Positions 1 to 6,351 are shown, counted from the first letter of the stretch. The stretch is 6,539 nucleotides of DNA from JBAZHE01 sp041652555 (GCA_041652555.1 JBAZHE010000034.1:1-6539); one strand, 5' to 3'. Program-made: numbers and translations. Notes: generated from the sequence alone by a model not told the origin.

Positions 1-25
1 TTTTAATAATCAAGGTGTTTTTTGA

Positions 26-68
26 TGTGTCTTAAAGTTGACACAAATTTTACTAGTAGGAGTAAAGA
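26..68 (+). promoter_or_regulatory. Possible promoter with operator-like dyad
   Basis: A perfect -35 hexamer TTGACA lies at 38-43. It overlaps an inverted repeat, TGTGTC (26-31) and GACACA (40-45), separated by 8 bases, which could be a repressor or activator site. No good -10 stands at the expected distance: the 17-base spacing gives AGTAAA at 61-66, with three of six matches. The -35 and the dyad are seen directly; promoter activity is inference and may need an activator. It would drive the gene starting near 155. Confidence 0.35.
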
Positions 69-150
69 CATCATGAATCTTTATTAAAGGGTAACTCTCT
101 CCTATCCTACTAGTATTCCCTTTTGATGAGAGTAAATAAGAAAGAGAGTT
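51..150 (+). promoter_or_regulatory. Structured leader with possible RBS sequestration
   Basis: An 11-bp inverted repeat pairs TACTAGTAGGA (51-61) with TCCTACTAGTA (105-115). Inside it a smaller hairpin pairs TAAAGA (63-68) with TCTTTA (78-83). AACTCTCT (93-100) is also perfectly complementary to AGAGAGTT (143-150), which contains the likely ribosome binding site of the next gene. AAAGGG (86-91) can pair with CCCTTT (118-123). These pairings cannot all form as simple nested stems, so the leader could switch between conformations that hide or free the ribosome binding site. Pairings are seen; regulation is inferred. Confidence 0.4.
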
Positions 151-154
151 GGTA

Positions 155-1318
155 ATGATGAATGTAAAATACTTAAAGAAAAACATGATAATATCAAATT
201 ACAAAAAATTATGTGAAATATTAGAAGAAAATATTAAAACTGGCGGAGCAAAAATAAATCAATTGAATTATTGGAATGATTATTTTAAATATCATAAGGA
301 TGGAAATAAGTTTATAATTGATGAAATATATGATAAAGAGGTTGAAAATATGAAAGATAACAGAGGTGGAAATCATAATAATATAGCATATATTGACTTA
401 ATTGAGAAGTTAATTTTAGATCTATTGGTGCAAGATAGAAATAAAGGTCAAGTGTTTTTATCAAAAAATAGATTGCTCAAAGAATTAAAAATGATTAATG
501 ATAATTATGCTTATTGCAAAGAAAGAATACCAAAATTATCTAAATTTATGAATATTTCAGAAGAAGATATCCAAGAATTTTATGAATCATCTGGAGATAC
601 TCTTAAACGTAATTTAGAAAACGCTTTAGATAGGTTACAGAAAAAATCATTGGTATTTTGGATGCCAGCAAAAACAGTTTGTATTGCCACTCCATATATT
701 AATTCTAATAAAAGCAAAGAAGCAATAGTACATGAAGTTAATACTGGACTTGATGAGTTTGGCGAAGAAACATATGAATATAATGTTAATTATAGAGTAG
801 ATATGAAGCACAGAAAAGCCACCAAAGAAGAAATACAATTAATATTACATACAGAAAGAGAAATTCTTGATGAAATGGGATGCGAAGGAAAACAACAGGT
901 AATAAGGTTTGGTATGTGGGATATCTTTAAAGAAAAAGTTAAGAATATCCTAATGAAAGAAGCAAATATATTGTTTTATTATAATTCCTACGAAGTCATA
1001 TGTAATGAAGATCATATTTATAAAAAATGGTCAGAACTTTATGATTTGAGACTAGAGGATAAAGAAAAAGCATTATCACAAATGGAACTAAATATAGGGG
1101 TTGTGAATAGACTTAAGGGAAATATGGAAAATAGGAATAATAAAGCACAAGATAAAAAAGATCATATAATTGGTAAAATTAAAGACGAGAAAATTATTAG
1201 AAGAACAAAAAATAATTATTTGAAAGATGGTGAAAATTTAATTAATACATTAATAAATAAAGATAGTAAATCAATTAAACAACAAATAAAAAGAGTTAAA
1301 ATAAATTCCAATAAATAA
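155..1318 (+). CDS. Phage protein of unknown function (387 aa)
   Basis: I do not recognise a defined function. The N-terminal part (about residues 14-60, starting NYKKLCEILEE and including the segment GGAKINQL and an aromatic-rich stretch ending EIYD) resembles the start of uncharacterised proteins that I recall from Firmicutes phages and plasmids; this is from memory, not a search. The middle is mixed helical with no visible catalytic motif. The last ~80 residues are very rich in lysine, asparagine and isoleucine, with no membrane segment, so a nucleic-acid-binding role is possible but unproven. I chose ATG 155 because GAGAG (144-148) sits 6 bases upstream; the frame also allows TTG at 149, and ATG at 158 or 185. 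It has its own leader and is followed by structured non-coding DNA. That suggests an accessory unit and not part of the tail operon. Confidence 0.7.
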   Translation: MMNVKYLKKNMIISNYKKLCEILEENIKTGGAKINQLNYWNDYFKYHKDGNKFIIDEIYDKEVENMKDNRGGNHNNIAYIDLIEKLILDLLVQDRNKGQVFLSKNRLLKELKMINDNYAYCKERIPKLSKFMNISEEDIQEFYESSGDTLKRNLENALDRLQKKSLVFWMPAKTVCIATPYINSNKSKEAIVHEVNTGLDEFGEETYEYNVNYRVDMKHRKATKEEIQLILHTEREILDEMGCEGKQQVIRFGMWDIFKEKVKNILMKEANILFYYNSYEVICNEDHIYKKWSELYDLRLEDKEKALSQMELNIGVVNRLKGNMENRNNKAQDKKDHIIGKIKDEKIIRRTKNNYLKDGENLINTLINKDSKSIKQQIKRVKINSNK

Positions 1319-1329
1319 AATATAAAAAG

Positions 1330-1388
1330 TTGTCATTTTGAATAACGGAGTAATACTATATATAATATAGGGAAATTCAAAATGACAA
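1330..1388 (+). repeat. 14-bp inverted repeat with nested hairpin
   Basis: The arms 1330-1343 (TTGTCATTTTGAAT) and 1375-1388 are perfect reverse complements, separated by 31 bases. The loop holds a second hairpin, CTATAT (1356-1361) with ATATAG (1365-1370). It lies 11 bases after the stop codon of the preceding gene. No run of T follows, so it is not a textbook intrinsic terminator. It may stabilise the 3' end of the mRNA, bind a dimeric protein, or be a recombination or origin element. Symmetry is seen directly; the role is unknown. Confidence 0.6.
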
Positions 1389-1393
1389 TTATT

Positions 1394-1494
1394 ATATAAA
1401 CAATAACCCTAACGGGTAAAGGGGTTAAACTTCCGCGAACTACGCGAAAGTTTCAAAATCCTTCGACAAGCGAAGGATTTAGGATTGTTTATAT
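1394..1494 (+). ncRNA. Candidate multibranched structured RNA or DNA element
   Basis: An 11-bp outer stem pairs 1394-1404 with 1484-1494 (ATATAAACAAT and its complement). It encloses three hairpins: AACCC (1405-1409) with GGGTT (1422-1426); a 10-bp stem with one C/A mismatch, 1427-1437 with 1443-1453, loop AACTA; and a perfect 10-bp stem, 1456-1465 with 1471-1480, loop ACAAG. In the first arm, ACCC (1406-1409) can alternatively pair with GGGT (1414-1417) across a four-base loop. The stretch 1405-1483 is about 46% GC by my count, far above its surroundings, as is common for structured RNAs in AT-rich genomes. I cannot match it to a known family. It could be an independent RNA, a 5' UTR element of the next gene, or a DNA replication element. 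Confidence 0.5.
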
Positions 1495-1604
1495 TCTCAG
1501 GTTTAAAACATATAATAATTTTGCTTTGCATTTTGGGAAACAAACAATATCTCTTTTATCAAATAGGAAAATAAAAATTAATAATTGAAAGAAGGAAATA
1601 ATAA
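1495..1604 (+). other. AT-rich spacer with RBS for next gene
   Basis: This spacer completes the 286-base non-coding stretch 1319-1604. The only clear signal is the ribosome binding site AAGGAA (1592-1597) ahead of ATG 1605. Weak -35/-10-like hexamers can be found but none is convincing, so the start of the transcript for the next gene is not settled. Confidence 0.5.
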
Positions 1605-2129
1605 ATGCCAGAACAAAACTTAATTAAAATATCAGAAATCGTAAAAGATTTTTCAAATATTCAAATAAATTCTTATATCCCTTTTATTATCAAAAAGAAT
1701 ATGATTGATAATATTTTAGACATTTGCATTTCTATTGATGTAGATGGTTTTAAGCGAGTAGATCCAGCTACAAAAATAATGGCTACAGAATTTTCAATAT
1801 GTAATCAAGCTACTAATATTGATTTATCTGAAGAAGTTTCTTTAACTGCTTATGATGAACTTAAAAAATCTGGTGCTATTAAATATATTATGAATAATAT
1901 TGATGTTGATGAAATTTCATTTATAAAAAATTGTATTGATGAAAAAATCAAAGAAATATATATTGTGGATAATTCATTTCAAGGGGTTGTATCTAAAACT
2001 TTGAATAAATTAATCGAAAAAATTCCTGATAGTAAAGAAATAAATAAATTAATTCCTAAAATTGGGAAAGAGTTATCTAAAATCTCTCCAGAAACCTTAG
2101 AATTGTTGAAAAATATAAATAATAAATAA
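1605..2129 (+). CDS. Phage tail-region protein, possibly assembly chaperone-like
   Basis: This is a soluble, mostly helical acidic/lysine-rich protein of 174 residues, with no membrane segment. From memory it resembles small proteins encoded before the tape measure gene in Clostridium and other Firmicutes phages, with a conserved C-terminal half (about residues 120-168: a short NSFQGVV segment, then NKLIEKIPDS and a final ISPETLELL helix). In that position many phages encode tail assembly chaperones, which bind the tape measure protein during tail assembly. The assignment rests on position and general appearance only. No slippery heptamer or overlapping second frame is visible at its 3' end, so the classical -1 frameshifted chaperone pair is absent. 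The start is ATG with AAGGAA upstream. The alternative is an unknown virion or late protein. Confidence 0.75.
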   Translation: MPEQNLIKISEIVKDFSNIQINSYIPFIIKKNMIDNILDICISIDVDGFKRVDPATKIMATEFSICNQATNIDLSEEVSLTAYDELKKSGAIKYIMNNIDVDEISFIKNCIDEKIKEIYIVDNSFQGVVSKTLNKLIEKIPDSKEINKLIPKIGKELSKISPETLELLKNINNK

Positions 2130-2145
2130 TAAATAATTTATTAGG

Positions 2146-2170
2146 GATTAATATCTTATGTTTATTAATC
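2146..2170 (+). repeat. Small inverted repeat before the terminator
   Basis: GATTAAT (2146-2152) and ATTAATC (2164-2170) are perfect complements with an 11-base loop. It lies between the stop codon at 2129 and the stronger terminator hairpin at 2173. It is AT-only apart from the end pair, so it is probably minor and may simply extend the terminator region. Confidence 0.35.
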
Positions 2171-2172
2171 AA

Positions 2173-2207
2173 AAAGAGTGTGTAATTTAAACACACTCTT
2201 TCTTTCT
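2173..2207 (+). terminator. Bidirectional intrinsic terminator
   Basis: A perfect 11-bp stem pairs AAAGAGTGTGT (2173-2183) with ACACACTCTTT (2191-2201), loop AATTTAA. A T-rich tail follows on the forward strand (TTTCTTTCT) and a T5 run ends the stem on the reverse strand. It sits between two converging genes. The stop codon of the reverse-strand gene lies in the loop and its last codons lie in the stem, so the hairpin is shared by coding and termination. It would stop the forward transcript from 1605 and the reverse transcript from 2723. Confidence 0.8.
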
Positions 2208-2723
2208 ATTCTCTTCTATTTTTAATCTTGTAATTGTGCTAACTATATCACCTAATTGAGTTTCTTGATTAAATCTTTTAAATATACAATTAATTTCTAT
2301 TCCATTTTGAATATACGACAATATTAAATACTGTTCTTCTATCTTAGTTTGTTTTTTTACTCCAAAAGCAAATATTCCCAATGCAAGTAATCTAGTTAAC
2401 GTTACATCTTTAGAAATTTGGCTTTCAGTTTTAATTTCATATTTTAATAGTTCCGATATTGAAATTTCTTTTCCTGTGTCAGTATTTTCTTTATAAAAAT
2501 AAATTGTATTATTATTTCGTATCTGAAAGAATATTTTATCATTTACTTGTAAATAAGGGTGTCCTCCAAGATGATACAGTGTTGTTTCAGATAGTACATT
2601 TTGTTGTTCTATACGTTCTTGATATTGTTTCTTTTCTTTTGGTAGATTAATTATAGTTATAATAATAGTAAATACCATAAAGATTGAAATTAATAAAAAA
2701 ACTATCCCTATAAATATTCCCAT
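2187..2723 (-). CDS. Membrane-anchored protein, PH-like; putative moron
   Basis: The 178-residue product has one strong N-terminal hydrophobic segment (residues 3-25). A charged stretch follows, then a soluble domain from about residue 45 rich in alternating hydrophobic/polar beta-type segments. A segment at 106-122 (DVTLTRLLALGIFAFGV) followed by KK is reminiscent of bacterial PH-like domain proteins; this is family recall, not a search. It would sit on the membrane with the domain probably facing the cytoplasm. The gene opposes the surrounding late genes, has its own strong ribosome binding site (GGAGGTG, complement of 2732-2738, 8 bases from ATG) and is flanked by terminators. That is the usual layout of a phage moron expressed from a prophage. 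No enzyme motif is visible, and its function is unknown. Confidence 0.75.
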   Translation of the reverse strand: MGIFIGIVFLLISIFMVFTIIITIINLPKEKKQYQERIEQQNVLSETTLYHLGGHPYLQVNDKIFFQIRNNNTIYFYKENTDTGKEISISELLKYEIKTESQISKDVTLTRLLALGIFAFGVKKQTKIEEQYLILSYIQNGIEINCIFKRFNQETQLGDIVSTITRLKIEENRKKECV

Positions 2724-2751
2724 TTTTAATACACCTCCATTTTATTATATT

Positions 2752-2779
2752 AACATAAATAAACAATGATTACAATCAA
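2752..2779 (-). promoter_or_regulatory. Candidate promoter of the reverse-strand gene
   Basis: On the reverse strand, TTGATT (complement of 2774-2779) and TATGTT (complement of 2752-2757) are spaced by 16 bases, each with four of six consensus matches. A start about 7 bases downstream would give a leader of roughly 10-25 bases carrying the GGAGGTG site. A perfect TATAAT (complement of 2744-2749) is also present, but it lies too close to the ribosome binding site to be the -10. A palindrome, TGATTACAATCA (2767-2778), overlaps the -35 and could be an operator. Confidence 0.3.
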
Positions 2780-2806
2780 GAAGCATAATTTAGTGCTTCT
2801 TTTTTA
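2778..2806 (+). terminator. Forward-strand intrinsic terminator
   Basis: AAGAAGCA (2778-2785) pairs with TGCTTCTT (2794-2801) in a perfect 8-bp stem with an 8-base loop, followed by a run of T. It points along the forward strand, between the start of the reverse-strand gene and the start of the joining-protein gene. It would block forward transcription that reads through the reverse gene. It overlaps the candidate promoter of that gene by a few bases. Confidence 0.65.
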
Positions 2807-2836
2807 TTCTAGAAAAATAAAGAAGGTTGATGAATT

Positions 2837-3310
2837 ATGGCATATGCTAAGTTTGATATGAAAAAATTATTATCTTCTGACGATATGCAAAGACAAATAA
2901 ACAATATAAGACGTATGGGCGAATTAAGATTAACTGAAGCAATTTGGGATAATGTATATGCTGTTTATAAGCCAAAAACAGATCCTAAGATTTGGCATAG
3001 AACATATCAGTTACTTCATTCAGTGAGTTCCTCTTTTAAAATTATTGGTAATCAAATTGAGATTAAAGTGTTTTGTGATCCTGAAAAAATGGATCATTAT
3101 AGTATTATTGATAATCAACCAACTTATGTTCCAGGATTAATAAATACTGGTTTTTATTGGTCTGGTTGGGGGGAATCCGAATCAGATTATTTTCATAATC
3201 GTCCTGCTTCTCATTTTCTTGAAAAAGCTATGGAACAAATTCAAAGAGATATGCAGGAAATGTTAATTAATGCTGTAATTGTAGCTTTTAATTCAAATAG
3301 ATATAGGTAA
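2837..3310 (+). CDS. HK97 gp10-like head-tail joining protein
   Basis: This 157-residue protein has the features of the HK97 gp10 / tail-completion family, which sits at the neck of the virion and helps join head and tail. An N-terminal helical region (about 10-40) is followed by the YKP...IWHRTYQLLHSV segment (44-63), where an R-T-x-x-L-x-x-S pattern is typical. A beta-type stretch (68-81) and the C-terminal NRPASHFLEKA segment (121-131), which leads into a long helix, complete the pattern. Family membership is from recall of these patterns. A Shine-Dalgarno-like AAGG (2823-2826) precedes ATG by 10 bases, which is slightly long. It is usually encoded among head-tail connector genes; here it lies directly before the tape measure gene, with no major tail protein between them. 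Confidence 0.75.
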   Translation: MAYAKFDMKKLLSSDDMQRQINNIRRMGELRLTEAIWDNVYAVYKPKTDPKIWHRTYQLLHSVSSSFKIIGNQIEIKVFCDPEKMDHYSIIDNQPTYVPGLINTGFYWSGWGESESDYFHNRPASHFLEKAMEQIQRDMQEMLINAVIVAFNSNRYR

Positions 3311-3334
3311 GAGGAGAAAAATATCCTCTTTTTT
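3309..3334 (+). terminator. Weak intrinsic terminator or attenuator
   Basis: AAGAGGA (3309-3315) pairs with TCCTCTT (3324-3330), loop of 8, followed by TTTT. It begins within the stop codon of the joining-protein gene and ends 31 bases before the tape measure start. A partial terminator here could lower tape measure expression relative to the gene before it. The stem is short, so efficiency is uncertain. Confidence 0.5.
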
Positions 3335-3365
3335 GTTGTGTATAAAACTTTAAGGAGGAGAAAAA

Positions 3366-5180
3366 ATGGATGAACTCGGGGTAAAAATAGTTCTTAAATG
3401 GAATCCACCTGATATTGATAAACAAAAAGAAGCATTAGAAAATTATATAAATAAAACTCCATTAAAAATAAAAATTGAACTTGATGATAAGAAATTTAAA
3501 GAATTATCTAATAATTTACAAAGTCTCAATACTAATTTAAATAAAGCATTAAATATAAATCCGAATACAAGTGGGTTAAATAATTTTGAACAAAAAATAG
3601 ATACTATACAAAAGAAGATAAAATCAACAACTGTTGAATTTTTTGATGCAAATAAAGCTCTTACTGGCAGAAAAGAAATAGAAGAACTTTCTAATTCTCT
3701 TGGAGAATTACAAAAAATAACTACAAATTTTAGTGCTGGAAACGAAACTTCTTCAAGTGTAGAAAATACTACTAATTATGAAAAACAACGAATTGCTGTT
3801 GATAAATTAAATGCGTCAAAATTAAAACTATTAACAACAATTGAAAAATACAAAGGTGTTTCTGGTTATGAAAATGTAGTAGATTCTATCAATGGGTTAA
3901 ATGTTAACACTACAGCAACAGGTGTTCAAAATATAAAAACTAATATAGATGCTTTGAAGCAACAACAGCAAATTGAAAGTTCTTTATTTCAGACTGAATT
4001 AAATAGAGTTAAAAATGCAGAAAAATTAGCATCAACAGAAGCTAAAATTTTGAATAAAGAACAATTACAACAATATGAGTTAAATTTAAAATCGCAAGAA
4101 CAAATAAATAATGCATTATTAGAAACTGTAAGGCAAAGACGTATTGAACAAGAAAAAATAGAGAAAATACAAGCGAATGCAATAAATAAAAATAGTGATG
4201 TTTTTTATAAAGAACAACAAAAACTTATAGAAGAAGAAAAAACACGTAAGCAAGAAACTTCTGATTATGTAAGAAAACTTACACATGAAGAAGAACAAGA
4301 ACGATTAAAAACTACTACAGATGTTCAAAAACAAATTGAACGAACGATTACTGGTAGTAATGAAACAATTCTTCAACAACAAAGAAGAATATTGAAAAAT
4401 GAAGATAATGGAAATTCGTATGAACAGATGTGGTTCAAAGCAGAACAAGCACAAGATAAAGTTATTCAAGCAAAAATTAGAGAAAATGAATTAACTAGAG
4501 AAAGTATTAGACTATATCAGCAAGAGTTAAATACAAAAATAAAAAATGCTCAAACTACTTATGGTAAACATTTATCTTCTACTGGTCTAGAAAGTATTAA
4601 AAATCAAGCTAGTTTATTAGACATAGATAATTTTGAATCTAAGAAAAAACAAATTGATGCTGATTTTAAAGATATTACAGCAAATGCCAGAGCATTAAGA
4701 AGAGAAACAACTTTAGCAATGAAAGAAGCAGATAGTTTTGTAACAACGTTAACCAAAGATTTCGGGAAAATGTTAGCTTGGGGAATGGTAGCAACTGCTT
4801 TATATGCCCCACTTAGAGCTATACAATCTGGTATTACATACATTTATGAATTAGATAATGCTTTGAATGAAATTAGAATTGTTACAGGACAATCACAAGA
4901 ACAAGTTGAAAAATTAGCAGATTCTTATAATAAACTTGCAAAAGAAATGTCTGTAACAACATCTGAATTGGCAAAAACTTCTGCTGATCTATATCGTCAA
5001 GGTTTGAATGATAGTCAAGTAGAAGAACGGATGAAATCAATAATTAAATATGCAAAAATAAGTTCTATTTCTTTAGAAGATAGTAATAAAATTATAACTG
5101 CTACAGCAAATGCTACTGGTGAATCAGTTAATAAAATTATAGATATTTTTGCATATTTGGGAGATACCACTGCATCGGGT
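3366..5180 (+). CDS. Tail tape measure protein, exon 1
   Basis: Exon 1 encodes 605 residues of the phage tail tape measure protein, the internal ruler that sets tail length. Residues about 1-450 are rich in K, E, Q and N with long predicted helices, especially 200-440, fitting a coiled coil. A hydrophobic segment at 469-492 (MLAWGMVATALYAPLRAI) precedes the conserved TP901-type core, which begins ELDNALNEIRIVTG (about 495-508) and continues through DLYRQGL and ATANATGESV to GDTTASG. ATG 3366 has a strong AAGGAGG site (3352-3358) 7 bases upstream. The frame reads on to a stop at 5202-5204, adding KHMCPSA, but these seven codons belong to the group I intron. Unspliced mRNA would give a truncated 612-residue protein. 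The mature reading frame continues at 6521. Confidence 0.9.
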
Positions 5181-5287
5181 AAACATATGTGCCCCTCTGC
5201 TTAGTAATAAGTAGATGAAAAGTTGGCTTGTTCGGGAAAACTTCAGAGATGGACAATTCCGAGGAGTCTTATTATATTCCAAATTAT

Positions 5288-5323
5288 ATGTCAAAAAGAT
5301 TTATGAATGGTGAAATTAAATAG
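5288..5323 (+). pseudogene. Possible frameshifted start of the endonuclease
   Basis: ATG 5288 opens an 11-codon frame, MSKRFMNGEIK, that stops at TAG 5321-5323. The frame that continues into the endonuclease begins at the overlapping ATA 5320 and reads IGKNNIKYTQEYV. Restoring one A in the AAA at 5318-5320 would fuse the two into a single N-terminus. This suggests a one-base deletion at the gene's 5' end. The alternative is initiation at a rare codon: ATA 5320 with GGTGA (5309-5313) 6 bases upstream, or ATT 5335 after AGG (5322-5324). Confidence 0.4.
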
Positions 5324-5355
5324 GTAAAAATAATATTAAATACACACAAGAATAT

Positions 5356-6351
5356 GTGGAGTCATGTTATAAAAATAAAGGTTGTGTCTTACTAGATAGA
5401 TATCAAAATTGTAAACTGCCAATGAGATATATTTGCTATTGCGGTCATAATAATTGTATAAGTTTTGAAAAATTTATGAAACAGAAAAAAGGTTGTAAAT
5501 ATTGTACTAAAATTGGTGGATATACATATCGGGAAGTTTACGATTATTTTAAAAAATATGATTGTGAATTGTTAGAAAGTGAGTATAAAGGAGTAAAAGA
5601 AAATCTTAAATATAAATGTTCGTGTGGCAATATATCTCATATAACATTTGATAATTTTAAGCAAGGAAAAAGATGTCATCAATGTGGACTGAAAAAACTA
5701 TCTGAATTAAACAGATTAGATATAATATATGTTAAACAATATTTTATTGATAATAATTGCGTTCCATTATTTGATGACTATAGTAATGATAGGCAAAAAT
5801 TAAAATATCAATGTTCATGTGGAAATATTGATTATATTACCTTTGCAGATTTTAAAAGAGGTTCAAAATGCAACAAATGTACTAATCAAAGAAGAATTGA
5901 GACGTTTTATAAGAATAGTACACAGAAATGTTCAACACAACAAAAATATTTACATAATTTGATTGGTGGAGAATTAAATTATCCAGTTGGCAATTCTTCT
6001 CTTGATATCGCTTTCCCAGAGGAAAAAGTTTATATCGAATATGATGGTTCTGGTCATGATTTAAGTGTTAAATTGGGAGATAGAACTCAAGAACAATTTA
6101 ACGAAAAAGAAAAAAGAAGGAATTATAAATTACAAAAACTGGGATGGAAAAGTATAAGAATTATATCTCGTAAGGATAATCTTCCAACCAATGAAAAAAT
6201 TTTAGAGATTATTAATTTGGGATTAGAAATATTAAAAGAAAGGTCATGGATTGTTTTTGACATAGACAATTCAAAAGTAAAATATAATAATTTTACTGAC
6301 GTTTATAATTTTGGAATAGTAAAAAGACTTCGTAACGACTATGTATTATAA
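5356..6351 (+). CDS. Intron-encoded homing endonuclease (Vsr-like nuclease)
   Basis: This protein should cut intronless copies of the tape measure gene so that repair copies the intron in. Numbered from the GTG at 5356, three repeats of about 60 residues each hold CxCG then CxxC pairs (27/29 and 47/50; 88/90 and 107/110; 153/155 and 172/175), likely zinc-binding DNA-recognition modules. The C-terminal nuclease domain (about 192-285) has SLDIAF (D217) and YIEYDGSGHD (E228, D230, H234, D235), then KRRNYKLQKLGWKSIRI. This fits the Vsr/PD-(D/E)xK fold of the EDxHD homing enzymes such as I-Bth0305I. The GTG has no ribosome binding site and falls inside repeat 1. The frame is open back to 5320 and the repeat alignment (KYTQEYV before the GTG) shows coding continues upstream, so the true start is uncertain. 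The last codons overlap ribozyme stems P6 and P7. Confidence 0.85.
   Translation: MESCYKNKGCVLLDRYQNCKLPMRYICYCGHNNCISFEKFMKQKKGCKYCTKIGGYTYREVYDYFKKYDCELLESEYKGVKENLKYKCSCGNISHITFDNFKQGKRCHQCGLKKLSELNRLDIIYVKQYFIDNNCVPLFDDYSNDRQKLKYQCSCGNIDYITFADFKRGSKCNKCTNQRRIETFYKNSTQKCSTQQKYLHNLIGGELNYPVGNSSLDIAFPEEKVYIEYDGSGHDLSVKLGDRTQEQFNEKEKRRNYKLQKLGWKSIRIISRKDNLPTNEKILEIINLGLEILKERSWIVFDIDNSKVKYNNFTDVYNFGIVKRLRNDYVL

Noticed and set aside
9..26. ATCAA/TTGAT hairpin at the left edge as a terminator
   Set aside because: Only 5 weak AT-rich pairs and no T-tract after the stem.
647..838. Short reverse-strand open frame within the first gene
   Set aside because: It is a composition-driven shadow of the forward gene, with no ribosome binding site and no recognisable protein features.
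1456..1480. T-arm of a tRNA, suggested by TTCGA
   Set aside because: The TTCG is paired in a 10-bp stem and no acceptor, D or anticodon arms of the right size are present.
1394..1494. Known small ribozyme (twister, hammerhead) or group II domain V
   Set aside because: The conserved core sequences of those families are absent; only a TAAC loop loosely recalls twister.
1471..1494. Intrinsic terminator after the first gene
   Set aside because: The hairpin is not followed by a T run but by the outer closing stem of the larger fold.
2100..2135. Programmed -1 frameshift for a tail chaperone G/GT pair
   Set aside because: No slippery heptamer and no overlapping downstream open frame on the same strand; stops are frequent in the AAATAA repeats.
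2459..2650. Short forward open frame opposite the membrane protein gene
   Set aside because: It lies wholly inside the reverse gene, has no ribosome binding site, and its hydrophobicity is explained by the opposite strand.
2744..2749. Perfect TATAAT on the reverse strand as the -10 of the membrane gene
   Set aside because: Transcription would begin within the ribosome binding site, and no -35 stands at the right distance.
4604..4843. Reverse-strand open frame opposite the tape measure core
   Set aside because: It overlaps the conserved tape measure sequence entirely and lacks a start signal.
5181..5204. KHMCPSA as the true C-terminus of a short tape measure protein
   Set aside because: These codons fall in intron P1/P2, and the conserved tape measure sequence resumes in frame at 6521 after splicing.
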